DNA of 64,000 bases from Croceicoccus mobilis (GCF_001661965.1 NZ_LYWZ01000028.1:124001-188000), one strand, 5' to 3'. Numbered from the stretch's first letter, positions 26,172-36,441 are shown. Notes: generated from the letters alone by a model not told the origin. Translations and numbers: made by a program.

Positions 26172-27656
26172 TCAGTGCATCGTCGCTTCACGCGGGACAG
26201 CCGGGCTTGTGCCCAAACGGCTGACCAGCACGATCGCGGCCCACGAAGCGATGAAGCCGGGAATGATCTCATACACGCCGGGGCCGCCAAGGAAGCTGTC
26301 GCCAAAGCCTGCCGAGATCCAGCCGATCACCACCAGCGCGCCGGTAACAAGGCCCGCGACCGCGCCCGATCCGGTCATCTTGTCCCAGGTCAGCGCCAGC
26401 ACGATCAGCGGGCCGAAGGCCGCGCCGAAACCGGCCCACGCGTTGGAGACGAGGCCCAGCACTTCGCTTTCCGGGTCTGCCGCGATCGCGATGGCGGCCA
26501 GCGCCACCAGCAGCACGCATACGCGGCTGACGTTCACGGTCTCGCGCTCCGTCGCATCCTTGCGAAAGAACAGGCGGTAGAAATCTTCCGTCAGCGAGGA
26601 AGAGGCGACGAGGAGCTGCGAGCTGATCGTCGACATGATCGCGGCCAGCAGCGCCGCCAGCAGGAAGCCGGTGATCAGCGGGTGGAACAGCGTGTCGGCC
26701 AAAAGGATGAAGATCGTTTCCGGATCTTCCAGCGTCAGGCCATTCAGTTCCACATGCGCGCGGCCAAGGATGCCGACGCCCAGCGCGCCGATCAGCGAGA
26801 CGAACATCCAGCTCATCCCGATATTGCGAGCGGTCTTAACCCCGCCTTCCTTCACCGCCATGAAGCGCACGATGATGTGCGGCTGGCCGAAATAGCCAAG
26901 GCCCCAGGTGATCGCCGACAAGAAGCCGATGACGCCAAGCCCGTGGAACAGGGACAGGAAATTAGGGTCGACACCGTGCACCGCGCGGCTGGCCGCATCC
27001 ATGCCGCCATCGCTGGTCAGCACGACGATCGGCATCAGGATCAGCGCGACCACCATGATGCAGCCCTGTACGAAATCAGTAAGCGACACGGCAAGGAAGC
27101 CGCCGACCATGGTGTAGGCCAGCACGACGCCTGCGGTCATCCAGATGCCGGTCATGTAATCGCTCATCCCCGTATCGCCGAACAGCCCTGCGAAGGAGGA
27201 CACGAACAGCTTGCCGCCGCCGACAAGGCCTGCCGCGGTATAGACGGTGAAGAACAGCACGATGATGATGGCCGAAACGACACGCAGCGCGATGGCGCGG
27301 TCGGGGAAGCGGTTGGCGAGGAATTCAGGGATCGTCAGGGCATTGCCGTAAGACACGGTCTGGTCGCGCAGCCGGGGCGCGACGACGATCCAGTTGACCA
27401 GCGCGCCGATGAACAGGCCGATGCCGATCCATGCCTCGACAAGCCCGCTGGCGTATAGTGCGCCGGGCAGCCCCAGCAGCAGCCAGCCCGACATGTCGGA
27501 CGCGCCGGCGGACAGCGCCGCGACGGCCGGAGGCAGGTTACGCCCGCCGAGGAGATAGCCTTCCGACGAATCGGTCGACTTCTTCCAGGCGAACAGGCCG
27601 ATGCCAAGCATCAGCACGAAATAGAGGGTGAGGGATATGAGTGTTCCGGTAGCCAT
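26172..27656 (-). CDS. putP: Sodium/proline symporter
   Basis: A 494-residue inner-membrane sodium:solute symporter of the SSS family. It opens with LISLTLYFVLMLGIGLFAWKK and the conserved GGRNLPPAVAALSAGASDMSGW, where the GASDMSGWLLLGLPGA stretch is the sodium and substrate site of PutP proteins. GGFLAVSLTDFVQG matches helix VI of the family, and later helices include the AFGPLIVLALTWDKMTGSGA segment. The length agrees with E. coli PutP (502). It probably imports proline as nutrient or osmoprotectant. No putA gene is adjacent. It is monocistronic, between two terminators. Confidence 0.92.
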   Translation of the reverse strand: MATGTLISLTLYFVLMLGIGLFAWKKSTDSSEGYLLGGRNLPPAVAALSAGASDMSGWLLLGLPGALYASGLVEAWIGIGLFIGALVNWIVVAPRLRDQTVSYGNALTIPEFLANRFPDRAIALRVVSAIIIVLFFTVYTAAGLVGGGKLFVSSFAGLFGDTGMSDYMTGIWMTAGVVLAYTMVGGFLAVSLTDFVQGCIMVVALILMPIVVLTSDGGMDAASRAVHGVDPNFLSLFHGLGVIGFLSAITWGLGYFGQPHIIVRFMAVKEGGVKTARNIGMSWMFVSLIGALGVGILGRAHVELNGLTLEDPETIFILLADTLFHPLITGFLLAALLAAIMSTISSQLLVASSSLTEDFYRLFFRKDATERETVNVSRVCVLLVALAAIAIAADPESEVLGLVSNAWAGFGAAFGPLIVLALTWDKMTGSGAVAGLVTGALVVIGWISAGFGDSFLGGPGVYEIIPGFIASWAAIVLVSRLGTSPAVPREATMH

Positions 27657-27704
27657 GGGGAGGCCACATAAGGGGCCGAGCCGGTTTTGGCCACCGCCCG
27701 ACGC

Positions 27705-27742
27705 AATAAAGACCGGAATCTGCGGAGATTCCGGTCTTTATT
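27705..27742 (-). terminator. Long perfect hairpin terminator after typA
   Basis: AATAAAGACCGGAATCT (27705-27721) is exactly complementary to AGATTCCGGTCTTTATT (27726-27742) around a GCGG loop, a 17-bp stem with AT-rich ends. It follows the typA stop by 27 bases and is symmetrical, so it could also act on the other strand. Confidence 0.85.
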
Positions 27743-27769
27743 CTTGCATCATTGCGTGGGTCGCGCGGC

Positions 27770-29590
27770 TTACGCGTCAACCTTGCGCTTGGCTTTCTTG
27801 CGCTCATGCGGGTCGAGCAGGGCCTTCCTGAGACGGATGTTCTGCGGCGTGACCTCGACCATCTCATCGTCGTCGATATAGGCGATGGCCTGTTCCAGCG
27901 TCATCTTGGTCGGCGGGGTCAGGCGGATGGCATCGTCCTTGCCGGTCGAACGGAAGTTCGTCAGCTGCTTCGACTTCATCGGGTTGACTTCAAGATCGTC
28001 GGGCTTCGCATTTTCGCCGATGATCATGCCTTCATACAGCTTTTCCTGCGGAGAGACGAACAGGATGCCGCGTTCCTCAAGGCTGTTGAGGGCGTAGCCG
28101 ACGGCTTCGCCGGTCGCGTTCGAGATGAGCACGCCGTTCTGGCGGCCTTCGATCGGGCCCTTGTAGGGGCCGTATTTCTCGAACAGGCGGTTCATGATGC
28201 CGGTGCCGCGCGTGTCGGACAGGAATTCACCGTGATAGCCGATCAGCCCGCGCGAGGGGGCCGAGAAGGCGATACGCGTCTTGCCCACGCCCGAGGGGCG
28301 CATTTCGGTAAGGTCGGCCTTGCGGCGCTGCATCTTTTCAACGACCGTGCCCGAATATTCGTCGTCCACGTCGATGACGACGGTTTCATACGGTTCGGTG
28401 CGCTGGCCGTCTTCTTCGCCAAAGATCACGCGCGGGCGGCTGATGCCCAGTTCGTACCCTTCGCGGCGCATCGTCTCGATCAGAACGCCAAGCTGAAGCT
28501 CGCCGCGGCCGGCAACCTCGAAGCTGTCCTTGTCGGCAGATTCGGTGACGCGGATGGCGACGTTCACTTCGGCTTCGCGCATCAGGCGGTCACGGATCAG
28601 GCGGCTGGTGACCTTGTCGCCCTCGCGGCCCGCATAGGGGCTGTCATTGACCGAAAAGCGCATGGCCAGCGTCGGCGGATCGATCGGCTGTGCGGCGATG
28701 GGATCGGTGACGGCAGGATCGGCAATGGTGTTCGACACGGTCGCCTTTTCAAGCCCGGCCAGCGCGATGATGTCGCCAGCGCGCGCTTCCTCGACCGGAA
28801 CGCGGTCAAGGCCGCGGAAGGAGAGGAGCTTCGATGCGCGGCCGGTCTCGATGACCTTGCCGTCGGCGTCCAGAGCGCGGATCGGGTCATTGACCTTGAT
28901 CGTGCCCGACTGGACGCGGCCCGTAAGGACGCGGCCCATGAAATTGTCGCGGTCCAGCAGAGTGGCGAGGAAGGAGAAGGGTGCGTCCTCGTCAAGGCCC
29001 GGCGAGGGGACGTGGTCGCGGATCAGGTTGAACATCGGCGTCAGGTCGCCCGAACGCGCCTCGATGTCCTCGCTCGCATAACCGTTGCGGCCCGAAGCGT
29101 AGAGCGTGGGGAAGTCGAGCTGTTCGTCATTCGCGTCGAGCGAAACGAACAGGTCGAAGATCTCGTCCAGCACCTCGTCGGCGCGGCCGTCGGGACGGTC
29201 GATCTTGTTGACGACGACGATGGGCTTGAGGCCCAGCGCCAGCGCCTTGCCGGTCACGAACTTGGTCTGCGGCATCGCGCCTTCGGCCGAATCGACCAGC
29301 AGGATCACGCCATCGACCATCGAGAGGATGCGCTCCACCTCGGCGCCGAAGTCGGCGTGGCCGGGGGTGTCGACGATGTTGATCCTGAGGCCTTCCCACA
29401 CGATGGAGGTGGGCTTGGCGAGAATGGTGATGCCGCGTTCTTTTTCGAGATCGTTCGAGTCCATGGCGCGTTCTTCCACGCGCTGATTGTCACGGAACGT
29501 GCCCGATTGGCGGAAAAGCTGGTCGACGAGCGTGGTCTTGCCATGGTCGACGTGCGCGATGATCGCGATATTGCGAAGGTCGGCGGACAT
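27770..29590 (-). CDS. typA: Translational GTPase TypA/BipA
   Basis: A 606-residue ribosome-associated GTPase acting in large-subunit assembly and stress or cold response. The G domain shows [17 protein letters not shown] (G1), RGITI (G2), DTPGHADFG (G3) and NKIDRPDGR (G4). EF-Tu-like domain II, EF-G-like domains III and V and the TypA-specific C-terminal domain follow. The start at 29590 follows AGAGGG and gives [18 protein letters not shown], the normal N terminus; a longer reading from 29650 would add 20 unrelated residues. The C terminus is lysine-rich ([11 protein letters not shown]), as in other TypA proteins. It diverges from the TonB receptor gene. Confidence 0.96.
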   Translation of the reverse strand: MSADLRNIAIIAHVDHGKTTLVDQLFRQSGTFRDNQRVEERAMDSNDLEKERGITILAKPTSIVWEGLRINIVDTPGHADFGAEVERILSMVDGVILLVDSAEGAMPQTKFVTGKALALGLKPIVVVNKIDRPDGRADEVLDEIFDLFVSLDANDEQLDFPTLYASGRNGYASEDIEARSGDLTPMFNLIRDHVPSPGLDEDAPFSFLATLLDRDNFMGRVLTGRVQSGTIKVNDPIRALDADGKVIETGRASKLLSFRGLDRVPVEEARAGDIIALAGLEKATVSNTIADPAVTDPIAAQPIDPPTLAMRFSVNDSPYAGREGDKVTSRLIRDRLMREAEVNVAIRVTESADKDSFEVAGRGELQLGVLIETMRREGYELGISRPRVIFGEEDGQRTEPYETVVIDVDDEYSGTVVEKMQRRKADLTEMRPSGVGKTRIAFSAPSRGLIGYHGEFLSDTRGTGIMNRLFEKYGPYKGPIEGRQNGVLISNATGEAVGYALNSLEERGILFVSPQEKLYEGMIIGENAKPDDLEVNPMKSKQLTNFRSTGKDDAIRLTPPTKMTLEQAIAYIDDDEMVEVTPQNIRLRKALLDPHERKKAKRKVDA

Positions 29591-29910
29591 GAGGTCCCTC
29601 TTCAAAAATGCATCTGTCAGCTGGTCGAGGGAGGGCCGGCTGCCCTGCATTCGCCGCGTCGCCCACCCAAACAGGCAGGCCGCGCCCTTTTCACGAGCGC
29701 GCCCCTATAGCAGAGTGTGCATTGCAGCAAGTCTTTTGCCTGTTGCCATTGCGCCACACCGCGATCCATAGCAGTGGGAAATTATATTACCCCGATTGCC
29801 TGCACACCCCGGCTTTTCTAGGTTTCGCAGCATAGATTGGCTCACCGGGAGGATGCAAAGGCACCACCGGATCGGACAGGGCCTGAGAGGACAAGCAGAG
29901 GAACATCATA
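29591..29910. other. Divergent intergenic region between typA and a TonB receptor gene
   Basis: These 320 bases hold no supportable gene. They must contain promoters for both flanking genes. A local AT-rich patch (AATTATATTA, 29779-29788) is the best promoter-like stretch for the rightward gene, but no properly spaced -35 was found, and no clear Fur-type inverted repeat was seen. Confidence 0.35.
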
Positions 29911-32541
29911 ATGCGAATGACTGGTCGCGGCTATTCGGCCGTGCGCGCTGTCGTATTGTCGGGCGTGAGCCTGGCGGCGGTGGCTGCGCCGGTTCAGGCA
30001 CTGGCGCAGGACGCCGAAAACCCCACCGAAGAAAGCGCGGAGCCGGTCTATGCCGAGCCCGTCTATGCGGATGCCGCGTTCGAGGATGGCGAGCAGCCGA
30101 TCGCGCAGGGCAATGACATCATCGTCACCGCGACGAAGCGCGCGCAGACGTTGCAGGATGTACCGGTCGCCGTGACCGTCACCACCGAAGAGCAGCTTGA
30201 GCGCGCCGAGATTCGCGATCTGAAGGACCTCACGACCGAGGTGCCCTCGCTGCGCGTGACCCAGCTGCAGTCCAGCGCCAACACCAATTTCATCATCCGC
30301 GGTTTCGGCAATGGCGCGAACAATGCCGGCATCGAACCTTCGGTCGGTGTCTTTGTCGACAATGTCTATCGCTCGCGCAGTGCCGCGCGCGTCAACGACC
30401 TGCCCGACCTGCAGCGGATCGAAGTGCTCTCAGGCCCGCAGTCGACCCTGTTCGGCAAAAACGCCAGCGCGGGCGTGATTTCGATCACCACGCGCGAACC
30501 GCAGTTCGAATTCGGCGGCCAGGGCGAGGTGAGCTATGGCAATTTCAACGCCATCGTCGCCAAGGGGCTGGTCACCGGTCCGCTCACCGACAGCATCGCG
30601 GCATCGCTGGCTGGCGGCATCAACAAGCGCGACGGCTATATCCGCGACGCGGCGCAGGGCAAGGACACGAACGAGCGCAACCGCTGGTTCACTCGCGGCC
30701 AGCTGATGTTCGAACCCAATGACATCTTCAAGGTCCGCCTGATCGGCGATTACGAGAAGGTGGACGAGGACTGCTGCGCCAATGTGCTGCTGTTCAACGG
30801 CCCGACAGGCTTTGCGGTCAATGCGCTGGGCGGCCAGTTCTCCGACCCGGCCGATCCCTATGCCGATGTCGTCTATTCGAACAAGCCTTCGACGAACGAC
30901 ATCAAGAACTGGGGCTTTTCGGGCCAGGTCGATTTCGGCTTCGGTCCTTTCGGGCTGACCTCGATCACCGCCTATCGCGGCGTCGATGCGCTGACCGACC
31001 AAGATTCGGACTTCACCAGCGCCGACCTGATCAGCACCAATGCGCAGGACCTGAAGATCCGCACCTTTACGCAGGAGCTGCGCGCCACCGCCGAATTCGG
31101 TCCGGTCAGCGTGCTGCTGGGCGCGTTCTATTTCAATGAGAATATCGACCAGACCAACGACCTCCTGCTTGGCAGCGATTTCCGCAATTACGCGGATCTG
31201 CTGATCCAGCAGCAGACCGGCGGCGCATTGAACGCCACCTCGGTCGAGGCGACCATCGGGCAGCTGACCACGGGCGATCCAACCACCTATCTCGGCCAGT
31301 TCTTTGGCAACGGGCAGGGGCTGGACGAGGCCTACACGCTCGACAACGAGGCGATCAGCCTGTTCGGCCAGCTCGATTTCGAGCTGACTGACCGCCTGAC
31401 GCTGACGGCGGGCCTCAACTACACGAAGGACAACAAGACCTTCGCGACCGACACTTTTACCACCGACACGTTCTCGACGATCGACCTGGTGCAGGTGGGG
31501 CAGACCGCGATCTATGCGCAGGCCGTGGGCGGCGGGCTCGATCCCGCGACGGCGCTTGCCTATGCGCAGGCCAATGCCACGAACCCGGATGTGAACCCGC
31601 TGCTGGGGCTGCAGGCGCTGCAGTTCCTGCCGCCGTTCCTCAATGTGCCGAACGTGGTCGAAAACGGAAAGATCAAGGACGACGACCTGTCATACACGCT
31701 GCGCGCAGCCTATGACATGACCGATACCGTCAATGTCTACCTGTCCTATGCAACCGGCTACAAGCCGCCGTCGGTCAATCTGTCGCGTGACAGCCGCCCG
31801 TTCCCGGCGGACCGCGCCGCGATCCAGGCCGCAGGCATCGACGTGCCGAACCTGACCTACACCAGCCGCTATGCCAATGCGGAGGATTCCAAGGTCTATG
31901 AGCTGGGCATCAAGGGCAATTGGGGGCTGGCCTCGGTGAATTTCGCCGCGTTCCGCCAGTCGATCACCAATTTCCAGTCGAACATCTTCACCGGCACCGG
32001 CTTCTTCCTCGCCAATGCGGGCAAGCAGCAGGTCGACGGGTTCGAGTTCGACGGCACCGTCACCCCGGTCGATCCGCTGACGCTGCGGCTCGCGGTCACC
32101 TATCTAGATGCCGAGTACAAGGATTTCCCCGTCTCGGGCGTGGGCGACCTGACCGGAACGAAGGTCGCGGGCGTGCCGCCGCTGTCGGTGACGTTCTCGG
32201 GCCAGTACACGCATGAGCTTTCCAGCGGATCGCTGATCGCGCGCGGCGCGTACCACTATGAATCGCCTGTCCAGGTCATCGAAGGGCTACCGGGCCTCCT
32301 TAGCCAGGGACAGGAAGTTGCCATCGGGGCGGTGCGTCCGTTCCCGCGGCAAGTGGATGAATTATCCGCCTCGCTTACCTATGCGATGGACAATGGGTTC
32401 GAGATTTCTGTCTGGGGCCGTAATCTTCTTAACGATAGATATTTGCTATCTATCTTCGATACGCCTATTCAACCGGGGAGCTTCTCCGGTTACCCGAACC
32501 AGCCTCGCACCTATGGCGCGACGGCACGCTTCAAGTTTTAA
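29911..32541 (+). CDS. TonB-dependent outer membrane receptor
   Basis: An 876-residue outer membrane active transporter. A signal peptide (MRMTGRGYSAVRAVVLSGVS... cut after ALA-QD) is followed by an acidic linker, the TonB box DIIVTATKRAQTLQDVPVA (from residue 69), a plug domain (IRDLKDLTTEVPSLRV, NFIIRGFGNG, VDNVYRSR, IEVLSGPQSTLFGKNASAGVISITT) and a 22-strand-type barrel ending in YGATARFKF with the terminal phenylalanine needed for BAM assembly. It belongs to the large sphingomonad group with unknown small-molecule substrates. No enzyme gene adjoins it to suggest the ligand. The last roughly 180 bases are AT-richer than the rest and include an 8-bp inverted repeat at 32434-32454. Confidence 0.93.
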   Translation: MRMTGRGYSAVRAVVLSGVSLAAVAAPVQALAQDAENPTEESAEPVYAEPVYADAAFEDGEQPIAQGNDIIVTATKRAQTLQDVPVAVTVTTEEQLERAEIRDLKDLTTEVPSLRVTQLQSSANTNFIIRGFGNGANNAGIEPSVGVFVDNVYRSRSAARVNDLPDLQRIEVLSGPQSTLFGKNASAGVISITTREPQFEFGGQGEVSYGNFNAIVAKGLVTGPLTDSIAASLAGGINKRDGYIRDAAQGKDTNERNRWFTRGQLMFEPNDIFKVRLIGDYEKVDEDCCANVLLFNGPTGFAVNALGGQFSDPADPYADVVYSNKPSTNDIKNWGFSGQVDFGFGPFGLTSITAYRGVDALTDQDSDFTSADLISTNAQDLKIRTFTQELRATAEFGPVSVLLGAFYFNENIDQTNDLLLGSDFRNYADLLIQQQTGGALNATSVEATIGQLTTGDPTTYLGQFFGNGQGLDEAYTLDNEAISLFGQLDFELTDRLTLTAGLNYTKDNKTFATDTFTTDTFSTIDLVQVGQTAIYAQAVGGGLDPATALAYAQANATNPDVNPLLGLQALQFLPPFLNVPNVVENGKIKDDDLSYTLRAAYDMTDTVNVYLSYATGYKPPSVNLSRDSRPFPADRAAIQAAGIDVPNLTYTSRYANAEDSKVYELGIKGNWGLASVNFAAFRQSITNFQSNIFTGTGFFLANAGKQQVDGFEFDGTVTPVDPLTLRLAVTYLDAEYKDFPVSGVGDLTGTKVAGVPPLSVTFSGQYTHELSSGSLIARGAYHYESPVQVIEGLPGLLSQGQEVAIGAVRPFPRQVDELSASLTYAMDNGFEISVWGRNLLNDRYLLSIFDTPIQPGSFSGYPNQPRTYGATARFKF

Positions 32542-32596
32542 GGGGCGTTCGGACCACCGGAACACGAAATCTGACCGTGAGTGTCAGGGGAGAGGG

Positions 32597-32630
32597 AAGG
32601 GGCCGAGCCGTCTGGCATCGGCCCCTTTTT
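32597..32630 (+). terminator. Rho-independent terminator of the TonB receptor gene
   Basis: AAGGGGCCGA (32597-32606) pairs with TCGGCCCCTT (32618-32627), and the T-run continues to 32630. It lies 55 bases after the stop. Confidence 0.88.
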
Positions 32631-32721
32631 CGTTGAAATTTGCAATTTCCCACCGGCCAAGCGATAGTTGCGCCGGACGTTTCCTCCCGTGGGGTTCGGG
32701 AGGGATAAACGGGGGAAATCA

Positions 32722-33132
32722 ATGGAATACATGCTGATGCCGTTCGCGCGCTTCTTCGACTTTTCGGGTCGGTCGCGGCGTAAGGAATACTGGATGTTCG
32801 TGCTTTTGAACACGATCGTGCAGATCGTGCTGGCCGGAATCATGTTTGCGGGCGGTGCCAGTTTCGACGTGTACGGGCAGGCCAGCTATGGCCCTATGTT
32901 CTGGCTCGGTGGCGGGCTTCTGGCGCTCTATTGGCTTGCCGTATTGATTCCCTCGGTCGCGGTGACGGTGCGGCGTTTCCACGATCAGGACAAATCGGGC
33001 TGGCTCACCCTGCTGGTCTTCGTGCCATATCTGGGCGGGCTGATCGTCTTTGTCTTCATGCTGCTGGAAGGGACGCGCGGTCCCAACCGCTATGGCCCCG
33101 ATCCCAAGGAAGGCCTGCCGCGCGGCGTCTGA
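32722..33132 (+). CDS. DUF805 family inner membrane protein
   Basis: A 136-residue membrane protein of the DUF805 (YhaH/YhaI) family. It begins with the family motif FARFFDFSGRSRRKEYWMFVLLNTIV, in which the FxGRxxRxEYW pattern is diagnostic. Three further hydrophobic segments follow, and the RRFHDQDKSGW motif lies between the second and third, ending with the GTRGPNRYGPDP tail. The ATG at 32722 follows GGGGG by 6 bases. Function is unknown. It converges on the ABC permease gene with only 13 bases between stops. Confidence 0.93.
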   Translation: MEYMLMPFARFFDFSGRSRRKEYWMFVLLNTIVQIVLAGIMFAGGASFDVYGQASYGPMFWLGGGLLALYWLAVLIPSVAVTVRRFHDQDKSGWLTLLVFVPYLGGLIVFVFMLLEGTRGPNRYGPDPKEGLPRGV

Positions 33133-33145
33133 CTGGCGGCGGTTT

Positions 33146-35689
33146 CTAAAGACTGCGCAGCGCGCTCGCCGGGCGGGCGCGCAGCACGGGCAATGACGCG
33201 GCGGTGGCGGCGATAATCACCAGCGCCGCGCCGCCCAGCAATACCGCGAATACGATGGGCCAGTCAGGCTGAAACGGCAGGTCGAAAAGCTGGACCATCA
33301 CGCCCCAGCCGACCGCGCCGCCCAGCGCAAATGCGACCAGCGCCAGCAGCCCTGCAAGCAGCGCATAGCGCACGGCCAGCGCGCCCAGCACCTGTGCCCG
33401 GCTCGCGCCCAGCACGCGCAGCACCACGGTCTCGTAACTCTCTCGCGCCCGCGCGGCGGCAATCGCGCCCAAGAGCACGGCAAGGCCCGCCAGCACGGTG
33501 ACGCTGGCCGCGGCAAGGATCGCGGCGGCCATGCTGCCCAATATGTCGCGCGCCTGCCGCAGCACCTGCCCGACCTCGATCACGGCGCTTCCGGGAAATT
33601 CGCGAACCAGAGCGCCCAGCAGGGCACGCCTGTCCGCCCCCGGCGACAGCGATACGGTGGCGGCGTAATTATGCGGCGCATCGGCAATCGCGCCGGGGCT
33701 GAAGACCAGCACATGGTTGAAGCCGAGGTCATCCCACTCGATCCGGCGCAGCGATGCGATGGTCGCCTCCCGCTCCGCGCCCAAAAGGCTGATGACGAGC
33801 GTGTCGCCTACGCCAAGGTCCAGCGCATTGGCCAGATCCTCATCGACGGACACAAGGCTTTGCGATGCGCCTTCCTCCTCGCTCCACCATTCGCCGCTGG
33901 TGACCGAATTGCCATCGGGCACATTTGTCGCATAGGTCAGTCCGCGTTCCCCGCGCAGCGCCCATGCGCCTTCGGGGATGTCCTCCAGCTCATCCACCCA
34001 TGTCAGCGCGTCGGCGGGGCCGTAGGAAAGGATGGAGCCGCGCATGTTGGGCACGCTGCGCACGGCCGATCCGGGGGCCAGCCTGTCGACTTCGGCGGTG
34101 AAACCATCCACCCGGCCCGACGGCAGGTCGAGCACGAAGTAATCGGGTGCCGCGCTGGGCAGGCTGTTTTCGACATGATTGTCGAGCGCGGTCTGGATCG
34201 CGGCAATGGCGGTGAACGCGGCAAGGCCAAAGCCCAGCGCCGTGGCCAGCGCCACGGTCGGCGCGCCGGGTCGATTCAGTGCAGCCAGCCCCATGCGCAC
34301 GGCAAGGCCCGATCCGGTGCGCGGCAGGCGGGCAGCCAGAAATTTGATGCCGAACCCGATCAACGCCAGCAGCGCCAGCACCACGGCGGCCCCCACGATG
34401 AACCAGACATTCAACAGCGGATCGCGCGCACCCACCAGCACCAGCGCGAAAAGCAGCACGATGCCGATCCCCACTGGCCATGCCGCCGCGCGCCACACCG
34501 CCTTTTGCCGCGTCACGGCAGAGCGGAACAGCGCCATGGCCGTCACTTGCCGCGCCGCGATCAGGGGCGGGGCGGCAAAGATCAGCGCGACCAGCAAGGC
34601 AAAGGCGGCTGCGCGCAGCAGCGCCCAGACATCGAAGCTGAACTGCGCCTCTACCGGCAAGAGGCCCGACAGCATCGAGGCCAGCAGCGGTACGGCAAGA
34701 AAGCCCAGCGCCAGCCCCGCGATCACCCCGACCAGAGAAGCCGCGACGACCTGTATCGCGTGGATGCGCATGACATCGCCGCTGGACGCGCCCACGACTT
34801 TCAGCGTGGCGATCGCGCCGCGCCTGCTGTCGAGCCAGCTCGTCACCGCACCCGCGATCCCGATCCCGGCAATGAACAGGGCGGCCAGCCCGACCAGCGT
34901 CAGGAATTGCCCCATGTTCGCCATCAGCCTGTCCGCACCGGGCGAAGCGCGATCACGCGTGCGGCTGTCCCAGCTTCCCAGCTTGAACTGTTCCTCGAAC
35001 CCCTTGGCCGCGGCGTCGACATCGGCAGTAGCGGGCAGCTTTACCCGATATTTGAAGCGCGCCATCGATCCGGGCTGGATCAGCGCGGCATCGTCCAGCG
35101 TTGCTTCGGAAATCAGCATCGGCGGGCCGAGCGAGAATCCTTCGGACAAGCGGTCGGGTTCATTGGCGATCAGGCCGGCGATGCGCACCTGCGTGTCGCC
35201 AAGGCGAACTTGAGCGCCTTCCTCGATCCCCAGCCGGTCGAGCAGGCCGGGATCGACCCATGCCTCTCCGCGTGGCGGCGCGCCGACGGTGCGGCCATCG
35301 CGCAGGGTCAGCTGTCCGTACAGCGGGTATGCGCCGTCGACGGCCTTTAATTGCACGGGCGCGGCGCGGGTGTCGTCGCCGCTGCCGACCGACGCCAGCG
35401 CCTGCATCCGCGCTCCGCCGGATACGGCTCCCATGGCCTGCAGTGCGACCAATTCCTCTGGCCCGGCGGGCTGGCCATAGCGGCGCAGTTCGATGTCGCC
35501 GCCCAATATTTCCTGCCCGCGCGATGACAGTTCGCCGCGGATCGTTCCTTCCAGCGTGCCGATGGCGGACAGCGCCGCTGCGCCCAGGAACAGGCAGATG
35601 ATGAGGAGGCGAAGCCCCTTGAACCGCCATGAGAAATCGCGGCGAGCCAGTCGAAGCGCCAGCCCCCAGCGCGAGGAGAAATCGTTCAC
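33146..35689 (-). CDS. ABC transporter permease, FtsX-like (YbbP type)
   Basis: An 847-residue double-length permease of the MacB/FtsX superfamily. A helix near residue 25 (LRLLIICLFLGAAALSAIGTLEG) leads into a periplasmic domain with SSRGQEILGGDIELRR, the YbbP-family signature. Three helices of the first FtsX core (about 230-360), further helices near 400-470, a second periplasmic domain and three final helices (about 700-845) follow. Start is the GTG at 35689, where GTGA overlaps the stop of the ATPase gene by 4 bases; this coupling fixes the start. Homologues are implicated in lipid or lipoprotein handling, but the substrate is not known. It forms a pair with the ATPase and stands divergent from a TesA-like esterase, the same trio (tesA, ybbA, ybbP) found in E. 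coli. Confidence 0.9.
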   Translation of the reverse strand: MNDFSSRWGLALRLARRDFSWRFKGLRLLIICLFLGAAALSAIGTLEGTIRGELSSRGQEILGGDIELRRYGQPAGPEELVALQAMGAVSGGARMQALASVGSGDDTRAAPVQLKAVDGAYPLYGQLTLRDGRTVGAPPRGEAWVDPGLLDRLGIEEGAQVRLGDTQVRIAGLIANEPDRLSEGFSLGPPMLISEATLDDAALIQPGSMARFKYRVKLPATADVDAAAKGFEEQFKLGSWDSRTRDRASPGADRLMANMGQFLTLVGLAALFIAGIGIAGAVTSWLDSRRGAIATLKVVGASSGDVMRIHAIQVVAASLVGVIAGLALGFLAVPLLASMLSGLLPVEAQFSFDVWALLRAAAFALLVALIFAAPPLIAARQVTAMALFRSAVTRQKAVWRAAAWPVGIGIVLLFALVLVGARDPLLNVWFIVGAAVVLALLALIGFGIKFLAARLPRTGSGLAVRMGLAALNRPGAPTVALATALGFGLAAFTAIAAIQTALDNHVENSLPSAAPDYFVLDLPSGRVDGFTAEVDRLAPGSAVRSVPNMRGSILSYGPADALTWVDELEDIPEGAWALRGERGLTYATNVPDGNSVTSGEWWSEEEGASQSLVSVDEDLANALDLGVGDTLVISLLGAEREATIASLRRIEWDDLGFNHVLVFSPGAIADAPHNYAATVSLSPGADRRALLGALVREFPGSAVIEVGQVLRQARDILGSMAAAILAAASVTVLAGLAVLLGAIAAARARESYETVVLRVLGASRAQVLGALAVRYALLAGLLALVAFALGGAVGWGVMVQLFDLPFQPDWPIVFAVLLGGAALVIIAATAASLPVLRARPASALRSL

Positions 35690-36441
35690 GCCGGTTCCGC
35701 TCCGGCCCGGTCGGAGATGATGCGCCCGTCCGCCAGTTCCAGCACGCGCTGGCATTTCTCGGCGAGCGCAGGGTCATGGGTGATGAGGAACAGGGTCGCC
35801 CCGCTCTCGGCCCTGCGGTCAAAGAGCAGGCGGATGATGTCCGTCCCGGTGGTGCTGTCGAGATTGCCGGTGGGCTCGTCCGCGAAGATCAGCGCCGGGC
35901 GCGGGGCGAGCGCGCGCGCGATGGCGACGCGCTGCTGTTCCCCGCCCGATAACTGCGTCGGGTAATGATCGATCCTGTGGCCAAGACCCACCGCCTCCAG
36001 TTCGGCGCGGGCGCGGCCAAAGGCGTCGTCCATTCCGGCGAGTTCCAGTGGGGTGGCGACATTTTCCAGCGCGCTCATGGTGGGGAGCAGGTGAAATGCC
36101 TGCAGCACGATGCCGATGCGGCCCCGGCGCGCGGCGGCCAGCTGATCTTCCGATAATGTCGGCGCGCCCGGTCCTGCGAAATGCGCGCCCGCCACTTCCA
36201 GCGATCCGCCGGTGGCGCGTTCCAGCCCGGACAGAACCGCCATCAGGCTGCTCTTCCCCGAACCCGAGGGTCCGAGCAGCGCCACGGTCTGTCCAGCGGG
36301 CACCGCAAGGTCGATCCCCTTCAGGATCGGAACTTCTGCCCGCGTGTTGCCCAATGTCAGGGTCAACCCCTGCGCAAGGATGGCGGGGTGGTCGGTGCTG
36401 GCGGCGGTGTCGGGGATAGGAGCGGTCATTGTCTCGGCCAT
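35686..36441 (-). CDS. ABC transporter ATP-binding protein (YbbA type)
   Basis: About 251 residues of a LolD/MacB-type ATPase. Walker A is LLGPSGSGKSSL, the Q-loop lies in IGIVLQAFHLLPTMSALENV, the signature is QLSGGEQQRVAIARAL, Walker B is ALIFADEPTGNLD and the switch is LITHDPALA. The start is uncertain: ATG at 36441 (MAETMTAP), 36429 (MTAPIPD) and 36453 (MSCTM) are all in frame and none has a strong Shine-Dalgarno. It overlaps the permease by 4 bases. Divergence from the esterase gene matches the E. coli ybbAP-tesA arrangement. Confidence 0.9.
   Translation of the reverse strand: MAETMTAPIPDTAASTDHPAILAQGLTLTLGNTRAEVPILKGIDLAVPAGQTVALLGPSGSGKSSLMAVLSGLERATGGSLEVAGAHFAGPGAPTLSEDQLAAARRGRIGIVLQAFHLLPTMSALENVATPLELAGMDDAFGRARAELEAVGLGHRIDHYPTQLSGGEQQRVAIARALAPRPALIFADEPTGNLDSTTGTDIIRLLFDRRAESGATLFLITHDPALAEKCQRVLELADGRIISDRAGAEPA

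Noticed and set aside
26151-27458. A 435-codon plus-strand frame opposite putP
   Set aside because: Composition (His, Asp, Arg and Gln heavy) is typical of reverse-complemented membrane protein genes.
27752-29710. A 652-codon plus-strand frame opposite typA
   Set aside because: TypA motifs G1-G4 are intact on the minus strand and the antisense product has no recognisable domain.
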